The notes beneath the pieces are model-generated. The model saw nothing but the letters and a program-made list of their open reading frames with translations, did not search any database and was not told where the DNA came from. DNA of 58,690 nt from Candidatus Fermentibacterota bacterium. Lineage in GTDB: Bacteria; Fermentibacterota; Fermentibacteria; Fermentibacterales; JCC-6. Where the stretch lies: contig WJMA01000001.1 of the NCBI GenBank assembly GCA_014728175.1, positions 1 through 58,690 of the forward strand, given 5' to 3'. A program made the position numbers and the translations under genes. Shown one piece after another: positions 14,676 through 22,855 of the stretch (its first letter is position 1; each line of letters opens with the position of its first letter).

Positions 14676-16223
14676 ATGATCAGGTCTTTAACGTTTGCAG
14701 CGCTCCTGTGCGCAGCCGCCGCGGCGAGCAGCATGATGGCTGTGGAGGTCGACTATAGGACGGTGGACCGGCCTTTGCTGGATAACGTTCAAATCCTGTA
14801 CGTGACGAAAGACTACATGATAGTGGCCGGTGACGGCTCCCTTGCCGAGGGCAATCCCAGGATCACGGTGCTGGAACCGGAAATGGGCCCTCTGGAAGAT
14901 TACGTTATCGTTCACCTGCAGGGGCCTGAGCACGTTACACGCGCCGGCGAGCTGGGCACAATTCTATTCAGCGAGGACCACGTTGCGATTGTCAGGCTGA
15001 GCGGGGAAGTGCCGGCCGGTTATACGTCCCTACCGGGGGTTCACTTCGTTCAACCCATGCGGACCGTACGACCGCAGATAGATTCAGCGCCCATTATGAG
15101 GCGCGGAGAGTACGATGACTACGTCGCGGACATGGTGGCAGCGATAAGCGAGGATACCATACAGGCCCACATACAGCTGCTGGAGGACTTCGACACCAGA
15201 TACTCCTCCACTGACAACTACGATACCGCGGCCATGTGGGTACGCGACAAGTTCACCTCCTACGGAATAGACGCAGAGCTGCAGTACTTCGACATGGGAA
15301 GCTACGACTGCGAAAACATCGTCGCCGAGCAACCGGGGCATGAGGACTCGACCCTGATCTACATCATATGCGGCCATCTGGACAGCACTTCTCCCTATCC
15401 TCAGACCGACGCACCCGGGGCGGACGACAACGCCAGCGGCTCCATCGGGGTGGTGGAGGCGGCGAGGGTGATGTCGCCGTACAATTTCAGGTACACGGTC
15501 AGGTATCTCTGCTTCGGCGGGGAGGAACAGGGACTATACGGCAGCGCGTACTACGCCAGTGAGGCCGCATCCGCGGGGGACAGCATCCTGGGCGTGGTTA
15601 ACCTGGATATGGTCCTCTACGCCCCGGAGGGGGACGACGTATTCTGGGTGGTCTACGACGGGCAATCGACCGGTCTGGCGCTTGCCCTGGACGCTATCTC
15701 CGACACTTACGTACCGGTGTTGCAGAAGAACATCGACTACAATCCGGGGATGACGTCAAGCGATCACTCGTCCTTCTGGAACCACGGATACCCGGCGGTC
15801 CTGGGTATCGAGCAGGAGGTATACAGCAACCCGTATTACCACTCGACGTCGGACTTGCTGGCCAACTACATGGAATATTTTCCGTTCGGTACGAACTGCA
15901 TTAAGGGATCCATAGCGACGGTCTCCTATCTTGCAGAGCCTATCAGCGTGGGAGTGGAGGAGAGCGGGTCGCTACCCGTGGAGCCCGGGTTGCCGACGCT
16001 GACCGTTGCGCCGAATCCGGTCTCGTCCATGGCCCGGGTAGACTTCGGCACGGGGGAGTTCGACGTTTCGCTGTTCGATCTCTCCGGAAGAAGGAGACAG
16101 AGCTGGAAAGGCAGTCAGGGCACCTTGGAGGTCGACTTTTCCGATTACGGTACCGGTCTTTACCTGATCAAAGCGGTATCGGGTGGTCGCAGCGTCAGCA
16201 GAATGCTGGTCGTAGCTCGCTGA
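14676..16223 (+). CDS. Secreted M28-family zinc aminopeptidase with FlgD-like tail
   Basis: The 515-residue protein has a signal peptide (about 1-22), a prodomain-like region to about 160, an M28 peptidase domain (about 160-425) and an 80-residue C-terminal tail. The two-zinc ligands are all present: His234 (ICGHLDS), Asp250 (GADDNASGS), Glu283/Glu284 (FGGEEQGLYGS, catalytic base plus ligand), Asp311 (VVNLDM) and His389 (YYHSTSD). The tail has TVAPNPVSS, VSLFDLSGRRR and GLYLIKAV, typical of type IX-like sorting tails. It should cleave N-terminal residues from peptides outside the cell. The gene has its own promoter-like site and faces the PHP gene tail to tail. Codon and base use look less GC-rich than the housekeeping genes upstream. 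Confidence 0.9.
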   Translation: MIRSLTFAALLCAAAAASSMMAVEVDYRTVDRPLLDNVQILYVTKDYMIVAGDGSLAEGNPRITVLEPEMGPLEDYVIVHLQGPEHVTRAGELGTILFSEDHVAIVRLSGEVPAGYTSLPGVHFVQPMRTVRPQIDSAPIMRRGEYDDYVADMVAAISEDTIQAHIQLLEDFDTRYSSTDNYDTAAMWVRDKFTSYGIDAELQYFDMGSYDCENIVAEQPGHEDSTLIYIICGHLDSTSPYPQTDAPGADDNASGSIGVVEAARVMSPYNFRYTVRYLCFGGEEQGLYGSAYYASEAASAGDSILGVVNLDMVLYAPEGDDVFWVVYDGQSTGLALALDAISDTYVPVLQKNIDYNPGMTSSDHSSFWNHGYPAVLGIEQEVYSNPYYHSTSDLLANYMEYFPFGTNCIKGSIATVSYLAEPISVGVEESGSLPVEPGLPTLTVAPNPVSSMARVDFGTGEFDVSLFDLSGRRRQSWKGSQGTLEVDFSDYGTGLYLIKAVSGGRSVSRMLVVAR

Positions 16224-16241
16224 TCCGGCGAGGGGAAAAGA

Positions 16242-17162
16242 TCAATAGGTCGCTGAGAGTTGCTGGAGGATCGGTGACAGCTCCTCCTCGGTAAGACCTA
16301 CTCCGCCCATGGGCCGTTTGTCGGCATCGTGGCAGTCCGAGCCGCCCGTCACCACCAGATCCTGCCTCTCCGCCCACTGCCTAAGCAACTCCTTGTGCTC
16401 CTCGGTGTGGCCGGGATACTCCACCTCCAGGCCCCGGACCCCCACCTCCAGGAACTCCGGCAGAAGGGCCTCCACCGTCTCGAGTGGAGGCAGCACCTCG
16501 CTGTAGTGGCTGTCGCCGGGGTAGCTGCCGGCCGCCGGATGGGCCAGCACTGGGAGTGCCGGATGCTTGGAAAGGAAGGGGGAGAATCCCTCCAGCTCCA
16601 CCCCGGAGGGAACGTAGGCCGGGCTGTCGTTGGATATGACCGCGTTAACCTCTTCGGGGCCCAGGCCGTGTATCTCCGAGAGGGCCAGGGCGAAGTGGCG
16701 CCGGCTGGCGTGGGAGCTGTAGCCGTGGATCTCTTCTTCCTCCAGGGGTTTTTGCAGCAAAGGTTCGGAGCCGTCCGGCCCGAAGATCCGGTTTATGGCC
16801 CTCACCCTCTCTACGACCAGACCGGGGCCCCTGCCGCTCTCCACCAGGTCTGTCAGATCGTACATCAGCGACGACCCGATGGCCATCTCCCAGGTGAAAT
16901 AGATCAGCAAGTGCAGCGAGCCGGTAAAAAACTCTCGCCGGAAACGGACCGTGGCCTCCATGCCGGGAACGAAGAGCAGCCCCAGCCTATCCGCTTCGTC
17001 CGAGGCCTCGGTGAGCCCTGCCACCGTGTCGTGGTCGGTCAGGGAGAAGGCCCTGTAGCCAAGACCTGCGACCGTCCGGGCCAATCGGGCCGGGGGGAAA
17101 TCGCCGTCGGAGTAGGTGCTGTGCATGTGCAGGTCGGCGGCTATCTCCCGGTCGCCGCCCAC
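16242..17162 (-). CDS. PHP-domain phosphoesterase (RNase AM/YciV-like)
   Basis: The 306-residue protein is of the PHP superfamily. The metal-binding motifs are ADLHMHSTYSDG (about 9-20), SLTDHDTVAG (about 39-48), GMEATV (Glu, about 67), HAPrange residues near VLAHPAAG (about 206) and VTGGSDCHDADK (about 280). The organisation matches the YciV/TrpH-like group, which hydrolyse 3',5'-nucleoside bisphosphates or trim RNA 5' ends. A cytoplasmic role in nucleotide or RNA turnover is the best guess. The GTG at 17162 starts only 3 bp after the cupin gene stop, so the two are co-transcribed. The cupin product may be an unrelated passenger. Confidence 0.82.
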   Translation of the reverse strand: MGGDREIAADLHMHSTYSDGDFPPARLARTVAGLGYRAFSLTDHDTVAGLTEASDEADRLGLLFVPGMEATVRFRREFFTGSLHLLIYFTWEMAIGSSLMYDLTDLVESGRGPGLVVERVRAINRIFGPDGSEPLLQKPLEEEEIHGYSSHASRRHFALALSEIHGLGPEEVNAVISNDSPAYVPSGVELEGFSPFLSKHPALPVLAHPAAGSYPGDSHYSEVLPPLETVEALLPEFLEVGVRGLEVEYPGHTEEHKELLRQWAERQDLVVTGGSDCHDADKRPMGGVGLTEEELSPILQQLSATY

Positions 17163-17165
17163 GTT

Positions 17166-17510
17166 CTACCTGGTCTCCGAGGCCAGCAGGAGCTCCGTGG
17201 TGTCTTCGGAGTCGTTCCGGAGGTGGAACTCCTCCCAGGGCTGCAGGAAGACCGTATGCCCCCGGGCCAGGTTGTGTATCATTCCGTCGCCGTCGATGAG
17301 GGTGACCTCGCCGGAAAGAACGTGGTAGGCCCTGCCCCCCGGGAAGGACTCCCTGGGGGTGTGGCCGCCCGGGCGGAGGGAGATCGCGGAGAGCGAGAAT
17401 CGGTTGCAGCCGTCCGCCGGGCCGGCCAGGACGGCCTTGAAGAACTTGGAGTAGCCGCTTCCACGAATCTTGCTGGGCCTTACGCTGTCCGGGGGTTTGA
17501 CTATTGCCAA
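17166..17510 (-). CDS. Small cupin-domain protein
   Basis: The 114-residue single-domain beta-barrel is of the cupin_2 type. The first motif is G-x(5)-H...E (RPGGHTPRESFPGGRAYHVLSG) and the second is around VFLQPWEEFHLRND. The spacing allows one metal site with His and Glu ligands. Such small cupins serve as sugar isomerases, oxygenases or sensors, and nothing here points to one. It starts at TTG 17510 and sits immediately upstream of the PHP gene on the same strand. The gene is divergent from the C25 peptidase, with a 260-bp intergenic region. Confidence 0.75.
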   Translation of the reverse strand: MAIVKPPDSVRPSKIRGSGYSKFFKAVLAGPADGCNRFSLSAISLRPGGHTPRESFPGGRAYHVLSGEVTLIDGDGMIHNLARGHTVFLQPWEEFHLRNDSEDTTELLLASETR

Positions 17511-17583
17511 GTGTTAATGTTCCCTTCCGTGCCGGTGAAGCCGAGTTGACGCCCATATTGCTAATCGAAAACGAATCCGGGCG

Positions 17584-17604
17584 CCACCTGTAGGAACCAG
17601 GTGG
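17584..17604. other. Stable hairpin in the cupin/C25 divergent region
   Basis: CCACCTG/CAGGTGG, a perfect 7-bp stem with loop TAGGAAC. It lies about 75 bp upstream of the cupin start and upstream of the C25 promoter-like site, so it could be in the cupin leader or be an operator. No protein frame covers it convincingly. Confidence 0.4.
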
Positions 17605-17702
17605 GGAACTTGGAAGTTGTGACGGTTGGAACCGCAGATGCCGGAAACGGTCTTTATCAACAGAATGCAGGCTCTTTCAATAACTTGGCGAGCGGATAGT
17701 GC

Positions 17703-17731
17703 TTGACGGTTTGGACCGAACACCGGATACT
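17703..17731 (+). promoter_or_regulatory. Promoter for the C25 peptidase gene
   Basis: TTGACG (17703-17708), a 17-bp spacer and GATACT (17726-17731) precede the ATG at 17775 by 43 bp. The ribosome site GAGAGGAG follows. This is a good sigma70-like match. Confidence 0.6.
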
Positions 17732-17774
17732 ACATCGGCAAGGTAGTAGGAATTCCCATCGAGAGGAGCGGAAA

Positions 17775-19733
17775 ATGTCGAGGATTCTTTTCGTTTTGAT
17801 GATCGCGTCCGGCATGTGTATGGCCGCCGGTCTGGTCACCGTCGAGAGCACGGTGGAGGGTATAACCTTCGCCCTGGAGGCCGCGCAGCCGGAATTCTCC
17901 ACTGTCGAGCTTAAGGGACAAACCTTTACCTCCGTGTCCATGCGGGGCGCGGAAGTGTTGGCGGACTTCCGGATGCCCAGGCTGCCCGTCTACAGGGCGT
18001 GGCTGGAGGTGCCGGTGGGCGCGGAGATGGAGGTCATCACCACCGAGGTGGAGTTGGACCAGCTGCCTGGAACGGCAACCCCTGTGGAGCCGGGCGTTCT
18101 GTCCGCGCCCAAAAGTAGACCCTACGACGAGTTCGTGATGGAGCTGGACCCGGCGGTTTACGACCAGGGGCAGTCGTTCCCCGAGAACTGGGTCAGGCTG
18201 ACCGACGCCGGCATGATGCGGGGTAGAAGGCTGGTTCTGGTGGAGGTGACGCCCCTGAGGTGGAATCCCTCCAGATGCAGCTTCGATCTGCTTCGCAAGG
18301 CCGGGGTGAGAATAGATTACGAAGGCGGAGACGTTCAGCGCAGCTTCGACCTGGCCGAACGCTACCGCTCGGCCTACTTCGACCGCGAGCTGGAAAGCAT
18401 GCTCACGAACTACGGCACCTTCGAGCTGGACGCTGGTTTCGATACCCCGCCATCGCCCTACCTGATTGTTGGTGACGCGGACTTCGTGGACACCGCCATG
18501 GACGAGTTCGTCAGCTGGAAGGAAAGCCTGGGCTTCGACGTTACCATGGTCGACCTCTCGGTCACCGGCAGCACCTCCGAGGAGATCAAGGCCTACATAC
18601 ACGACGCCATAGAGAACTGGCCGGATCCGGTGGAGTTCGTTCTGCTGGTGGGTGACGAGGAGTACGTGCCGGCCTGCGACCCCACCGAGTACAGCGGGGT
18701 GACCGACCTGTACTACTCCGCCCTGGACGACGGCGATTACCTGCCCGACGCCTACATAGGCAGGTTCTCGGTGAGGACGGCCGGCGAGACCGATCTCATG
18801 GAGAGCAGGGTAAGGGACTACGAGCAGAACGTATCCGGGAGTACCTCCTGGGTGCAGAACACCTGCTGGATAGCGAGCAGCGACAACTCCAACGTAAGCG
18901 AGGGAACCCACAACTACTGCATAGACAACTACCTCGACCCGCTGGGCTACACCTGGGACAAGGTCTACCCGGACACCTACGGCTCCAACGCCGACGACGC
19001 CATAACCTCCATCAACGGGGGCGTGTCCATGCTTACGTTCTCCGGCCATGGCTCGGAGACCTATTGGCACGACATGAGCTTCGGGCAGAGCGATTTCAAT
19101 CAGCTTACCAACGACGGCATGTTCCCAGGAGTTCTGTCGCACGCCTGTCTGACCGGCAGCTTCGATACGGGTACCGGTTGGTGCGAGACCTGGACCCGGA
19201 CCGACGGTCGGGGAGGCCTGTGGTTCTGGGGCTCGGATCCCTCCACGTACTGGGACGAGGACGACTGGCAAGAGAAGGCCGAGTTCGAGTCCTTCCTGGA
19301 CACCGGCATCGAATGGCCGATGGGATTCCTCAACCAGGGCAAGATGGCGGTGTACGAGAGCAGCAGCTCGCGCAAGCAGTACTACTTCGAGGGCTACAAC
19401 CTTATGGGCGACCCCTCGGTGGACATGGTGGTCTGGGGTGAGACCGGCGTGGCCGACGAGCCCAGCGCGCCCCGGCCGGGTCCCTCCGGGCTGCACATAC
19501 TGGCTCCCAACCCGGTGATGGCGTCCACGGTAGTTGACCTGAGGGCCAACGGCGAGAGCGAGCTGGCGGTGTTCGACATAGCGGGCCGCAGAGTGGCCAC
19601 CCCATTCCAGGGTGAGGTACGGGGACGGATGAGCGTATCCTGGGACGCCTCGGCGCTGTCCCCGGGCGTGTACTTCCTCCGCCTGACCCAGGACGACCAA
19701 ATGACCTCTCTCAAGGTCACCGTCATCAAATAG
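17775..19733 (+). CDS. Secreted C25-family (gingipain-like) cysteine peptidase with sorting tail
   Basis: The 652-residue protein has a signal peptide (about 1-20), a propeptide-like N-terminal region (to about 225), a caspase-fold C25 domain (about 225-560) and a FlgD-like tail (about 570-652). The catalytic pair is His425 in TFSGHGSETYWHDM and Cys458 in LSHACLTGSFD. YLIVGDADFVD and FVLLVGDEEYVPA mark the Rossmann-like strands typical of gingipain-type domains. The tail holds ILAPNPVMAST, LAVFDIAGRRV and GVYFLRLTQ. C25 includes both secreted proteases and the type IX sortase PorU. PorU is larger and lacks this tail, so this is more likely a cargo protease. The ATG at 17775 has GAGGAG upstream; a longer in-frame start at 17703 falls on the -35 site and is unlikely. 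Confidence 0.88.
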   Translation: MSRILFVLMIASGMCMAAGLVTVESTVEGITFALEAAQPEFSTVELKGQTFTSVSMRGAEVLADFRMPRLPVYRAWLEVPVGAEMEVITTEVELDQLPGTATPVEPGVLSAPKSRPYDEFVMELDPAVYDQGQSFPENWVRLTDAGMMRGRRLVLVEVTPLRWNPSRCSFDLLRKAGVRIDYEGGDVQRSFDLAERYRSAYFDRELESMLTNYGTFELDAGFDTPPSPYLIVGDADFVDTAMDEFVSWKESLGFDVTMVDLSVTGSTSEEIKAYIHDAIENWPDPVEFVLLVGDEEYVPACDPTEYSGVTDLYYSALDDGDYLPDAYIGRFSVRTAGETDLMESRVRDYEQNVSGSTSWVQNTCWIASSDNSNVSEGTHNYCIDNYLDPLGYTWDKVYPDTYGSNADDAITSINGGVSMLTFSGHGSETYWHDMSFGQSDFNQLTNDGMFPGVLSHACLTGSFDTGTGWCETWTRTDGRGGLWFWGSDPSTYWDEDDWQEKAEFESFLDTGIEWPMGFLNQGKMAVYESSSSRKQYYFEGYNLMGDPSVDMVVWGETGVADEPSAPRPGPSGLHILAPNPVMASTVVDLRANGESELAVFDIAGRRVATPFQGEVRGRMSVSWDASALSPGVYFLRLTQDDQMTSLKVTVIK

Positions 19734-19735
19734 GA

Positions 19736-19873
19736 GGGACGTTCCTAAACCTTTTGAACTATTAATCGAGGAGCCTTAAGTAATCGGTTTTGGGAGCGCT
19801 GGCCCAAAATAGACTACAGCTAATTGATAAACTTACAGTTAGAGCATTACTTTAATTACTTTAAGAACGTCCC
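19736..19873. mobile_element. Terminal-inverted-repeat (MITE/REP-like) element between convergent genes
   Basis: The left end GGGACGTTCCTAAA (19736-19749) and the right end TTTAAGAACGTCCC (19860-19873) are inverted copies with one mismatch over 14 bp. The interior is AT-rich and holds a second hairpin TTTTGGG/CCCAAAA (19788-19809). There is no transposase. The element starts 2 bp after the C25 stop, and its right end encodes the last five codons and stop of addA on the minus strand. GGGAC-starting ends of this kind resemble repeats associated with REP-type Y1 transposases, but that link is recalled, not tested. A bidirectional terminator with an unusually long loop is the alternative. Confidence 0.5.
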
Positions 19874-22855
19874 GGCGGGGGGGCGGAGGAAGGCCAGGTA
19901 GGAGAGCGCCGGGCGGTCGAAGGCCTTCTGCACCGCTTCCACGTAGCCCAGCTGCTGGCTGCGGTGGTGGGACACCAGCGAGCTCATACCCTCCGGTGGG
20001 ATCCGGTCGGTCTTGTAGTCTACCACGATCAGTTTTTCCCCGTCGTCCAGCAGAAGGTCTATGTACCCTTCCTCGGTACCCGTTTGCCCTTTGACTACCA
20101 GGGGGTACTCCCGCCCTAGGACCGTGCAGGCCTGCAGGTCGAAGGGAAGGTCCATCTCGAAGAAGGCCAGGGCCAGCCTGGCGGCTTCGTCATCGGGGTC
20201 GGCGTTCTCCTCGATCCATTCCCGGGGACGGTCGAAGTCGATAACCTCCAGGATGGCGTGGGTCCTCAGGCCCAGCTCCTCCTCGGGGGTGGGCTCCTCG
20301 AAGGTGATCGAGATGGGGAAAAGCGGCCCGGCCGGAGGGTCGTCGATGCGCTCGGGCGGGCTCAGGACGGGCCTGTCGAAGGTCGGCGGCCTTTCCTCCT
20401 CGGGCTCCAGCTCGCGCTGCAGGACGTCTCCTTTTAGACGACGGACGGCCTGCTCTGCGGCCTCGGCCATCATGGTATCATCGGAGTATATCAGGGTAAG
20501 GCTTTCCATGGCCCTGGTCGCTCCGACGTAGAAGAGCCTTCTTTTCTCAGCCCTGTTTCTGGCGTTCTCTATGCGTTCGATCTCCGGGTAGTTCGGGCCC
20601 CTCAGGTAGTTCCTGCGCGATCCCATGCTGAAGGCCGCGATCCGTCCATGGTCGTAGGTGGTTAGGATGTCCGATCTACCCCCGCCCCTTTTGCCGGATA
20701 TCTCGGCCAATACTACGTGTTTGTAGCCCAAGCCCTTGGAGCGGTATATGGTGGCCAGGGTTACCGCCCGCATGTCCGGCCTGGGACGGGCCGGGTCCTC
20801 CAACCCCTCCGTCACGGGCTGCTCCTTCTCCAGCAGCTCGGCCATCCCCCCGCAGGTGACTGCCCTGCCTTCGACCGCCCATTCCAGGACGCTCTGCAGG
20901 CTGGACAGCCTTCTGTCCACCTCGTATCTCGCCCCCGAGATGGCCGCCATCAGGTCGGTCCGGTAGTAGATCCGCAGAAGCAGGTCGGGCAGGGGAAGCC
21001 TGACCGCCGCCTCCCTGAGAGTGCGGAGCATCGCGTTGGCCCTGGACACTTTCGGCGGGGTTTTATCGCTGGGCTCCAGGTAGCCCGTGCAGCCCCGGGC
21101 CTTGGCCCTGGTTATGGATGCGTCGTCGACGCCGAAGGCCAGGGATCGGAGGGTGTGGATCCAGGCCTGCAGGTCGGAGGGGGCGGACAGGCAGCGCAGA
21201 AGCTCCCTGAGGTCCGACACCTCCGTACGCTTCTTGAAGTTCGATCTGGTCGCGACGGATACCTTTATGCCCGCCTGCCTGAGCGCGCCGACGAAGATCG
21301 GCACGTGGGTGCCCTTGCGCACCAGCAGGGCGTAATCGCCCGGCTGGTCGCCCTTGGCGCATCCTTCTTCAATGAGCCGCGCAAACCAGGAGGCGGCCCT
21401 CGCGGCGCAGTCCGGGACCCTGGGCCTGGTACCGTCTGCCAGCTTCCGGGGAAACCTCAGCAACCTGACCGGCTCTCCGGGGGGAGCGTTCTCGCGGGGC
21501 TGTATGGGGGAATAGGTGCAGCCGAAGGGGACCTCTTCGGGATCCTGGGCTTCGAACAGCGCCTGTCCGAAAGCGTTGACGAAGGCTACGATTGTCTCCG
21601 TGCTGCGGAAGTTGACGCTTATCGACTGGTCCAGCGCGCCCGATTCCCGCAGGGCGTCGATGGTTTTGGAGTAGACCTCTATGTCCGCGTTGCGCCAGCC
21701 GTATATGGACTGCTTGGGGTCTCCCACTACGGTGATGCTACCCTTTTCGAAGGTTCCGTCCAGCGTTCGCAGGAAATTGCCGAACAGCTCGGCCTGCAGC
21801 CTGCTCGTATCCTGGAACTCGTCCACCAGGACGTGGTCGAACCTCCTTCTCAGGTCCTCCCTGATCTCCTCGCTCTCGGCGATCGCTTTGGTCGCCAGGA
21901 GCAGCTGCTCGTCGAAGGGGACGTAGGAGGGATCGTCACTCACCCTCTTACGCAGCATGGTTACGAAAGGCTCCAGGAGCTCCCAGAGCGGCACCACGTA
22001 CCCGGCCCCGGCCAGGCTGGGAAGAGCTTCCCCGATGACCGTGGTGATGTCTTTCAAAGCTTCCTTGACCCTCCGCTTGCCTTCCTCGCCTCCCCAGTTG
22101 TCCTTTTTCCCCTGGTTTCCCGGCCTGGCGGCCTTCAGAGCGGTCCCTATGCGGTCTATGTCCAGATCGGCTGCGGTGTAGAGCGAGAGGTTCACCAGCT
22201 CCCGACAGCTTACCAGCGCTTCGTACAGCTTGTCGGACTTGTCCCGACAGCCGTCCTCCTCGCCCATCAGATCCAGCTGGTCGTGCAGCTCGCTCTTCAG
22301 TCGCTCCTGCAGCGAGGAGAGCGACCCGAACACGCCGGGGTCGTCGATCCAGTGCCGCTGCTCCATCCCCAGAGCCAGCTCGAGCAGCCCCTGTGATCCC
22401 GCCCTCTCCAGAAGAGGAGCACACTGACGCAGAAGCTCTCCGTCCAGGCCGGAGAGGTACTCGTCCCACAGCCTGGCGATATCCGGCTCCCGGTGACGTT
22501 CCGGTCCGTACTCGAACAGGGGGTCGACTCCGGTGAGATGGGAGTAGTACCTAAGGATGTGTCGGGCGAAGCCGTGGATGGTTGAGATGTGGGCCAGAGG
22601 AAGCTCCCGGAGCTGCCCGGTCAGCCCGGCCTGCACCAGCTTTTGCCGGGTGCGCGCCCTGAGCTCCGCCGCCGCGGCCTTGGTGAAGGTGACCGCCACC
22701 AGCCTGCGGATGCTGTTTCCCGCTTCCAGAAGGGCCGCGATGCGCTCTATCATCAGGGTGGTCTTGCCCGTGCCGGCGCTGGCCTCCACCACCACGTTCC
22801 GCTCCCTTTCGTCGATGATACGCTTTCTGGACTCGTGGTCGGCGGGCCTGCTCAT
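19856..22855 (-). CDS. addA: AddA-type helicase-nuclease subunit
   Basis: The 999-residue UvrD/RecB-family protein acts with AddB in double-strand break processing in the cytoplasm. Walker A is EASAGTGKTTLM (about 24-35). Helicase motifs follow: LVAVTFTKAAAAEL, STIHGFA, VLVDEFQDTSRLQ, VVGDPKQSIYGWRNAD, VTLATIYRSKGLGYKHV and RRLFYVGATRA. The C-terminal RecB-like nuclease has VVDYKTDRIP, with Asp-x-Lys active residues. AddA is usually about 1200 residues; this one is short. Start ATG 22855 overlaps the addB stop by ATGA; a longer frame to 22906 has no better ribosome site. The last residues GTFLK lie in the terminal repeat of the adjoining element (19860-19873). Confidence 0.92.
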   Translation of the reverse strand: MSRPADHESRKRIIDERERNVVVEASAGTGKTTLMIERIAALLEAGNSIRRLVAVTFTKAAAAELRARTRQKLVQAGLTGQLRELPLAHISTIHGFARHILRYYSHLTGVDPLFEYGPERHREPDIARLWDEYLSGLDGELLRQCAPLLERAGSQGLLELALGMEQRHWIDDPGVFGSLSSLQERLKSELHDQLDLMGEEDGCRDKSDKLYEALVSCRELVNLSLYTAADLDIDRIGTALKAARPGNQGKKDNWGGEEGKRRVKEALKDITTVIGEALPSLAGAGYVVPLWELLEPFVTMLRKRVSDDPSYVPFDEQLLLATKAIAESEEIREDLRRRFDHVLVDEFQDTSRLQAELFGNFLRTLDGTFEKGSITVVGDPKQSIYGWRNADIEVYSKTIDALRESGALDQSISVNFRSTETIVAFVNAFGQALFEAQDPEEVPFGCTYSPIQPRENAPPGEPVRLLRFPRKLADGTRPRVPDCAARAASWFARLIEEGCAKGDQPGDYALLVRKGTHVPIFVGALRQAGIKVSVATRSNFKKRTEVSDLRELLRCLSAPSDLQAWIHTLRSLAFGVDDASITRAKARGCTGYLEPSDKTPPKVSRANAMLRTLREAAVRLPLPDLLLRIYYRTDLMAAISGARYEVDRRLSSLQSVLEWAVEGRAVTCGGMAELLEKEQPVTEGLEDPARPRPDMRAVTLATIYRSKGLGYKHVVLAEISGKRGGGRSDILTTYDHGRIAAFSMGSRRNYLRGPNYPEIERIENARNRAEKRRLFYVGATRAMESLTLIYSDDTMMAEAAEQAVRRLKGDVLQRELEPEEERPPTFDRPVLSPPERIDDPPAGPLFPISITFEEPTPEEELGLRTHAILEVIDFDRPREWIEENADPDDEAARLALAFFEMDLPFDLQACTVLGREYPLVVKGQTGTEEGYIDLLLDDGEKLIVVDYKTDRIPPEGMSSLVSHHRSQQLGYVEAVQKAFDRPALSYLAFLRPPAGTFLK

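Noticed and set aside
17584-17700. c-di-GMP-type riboswitch from repeated GGAA(A)C loops
   Set aside because: The GGACGCAAAGCC-like core is absent, and the region lies upstream of the promoter of the plus-strand gene.
17775-19733. PorU sortase
   Set aside because: The protein is shorter and carries a sorting tail itself, so a cargo protease is more likely.
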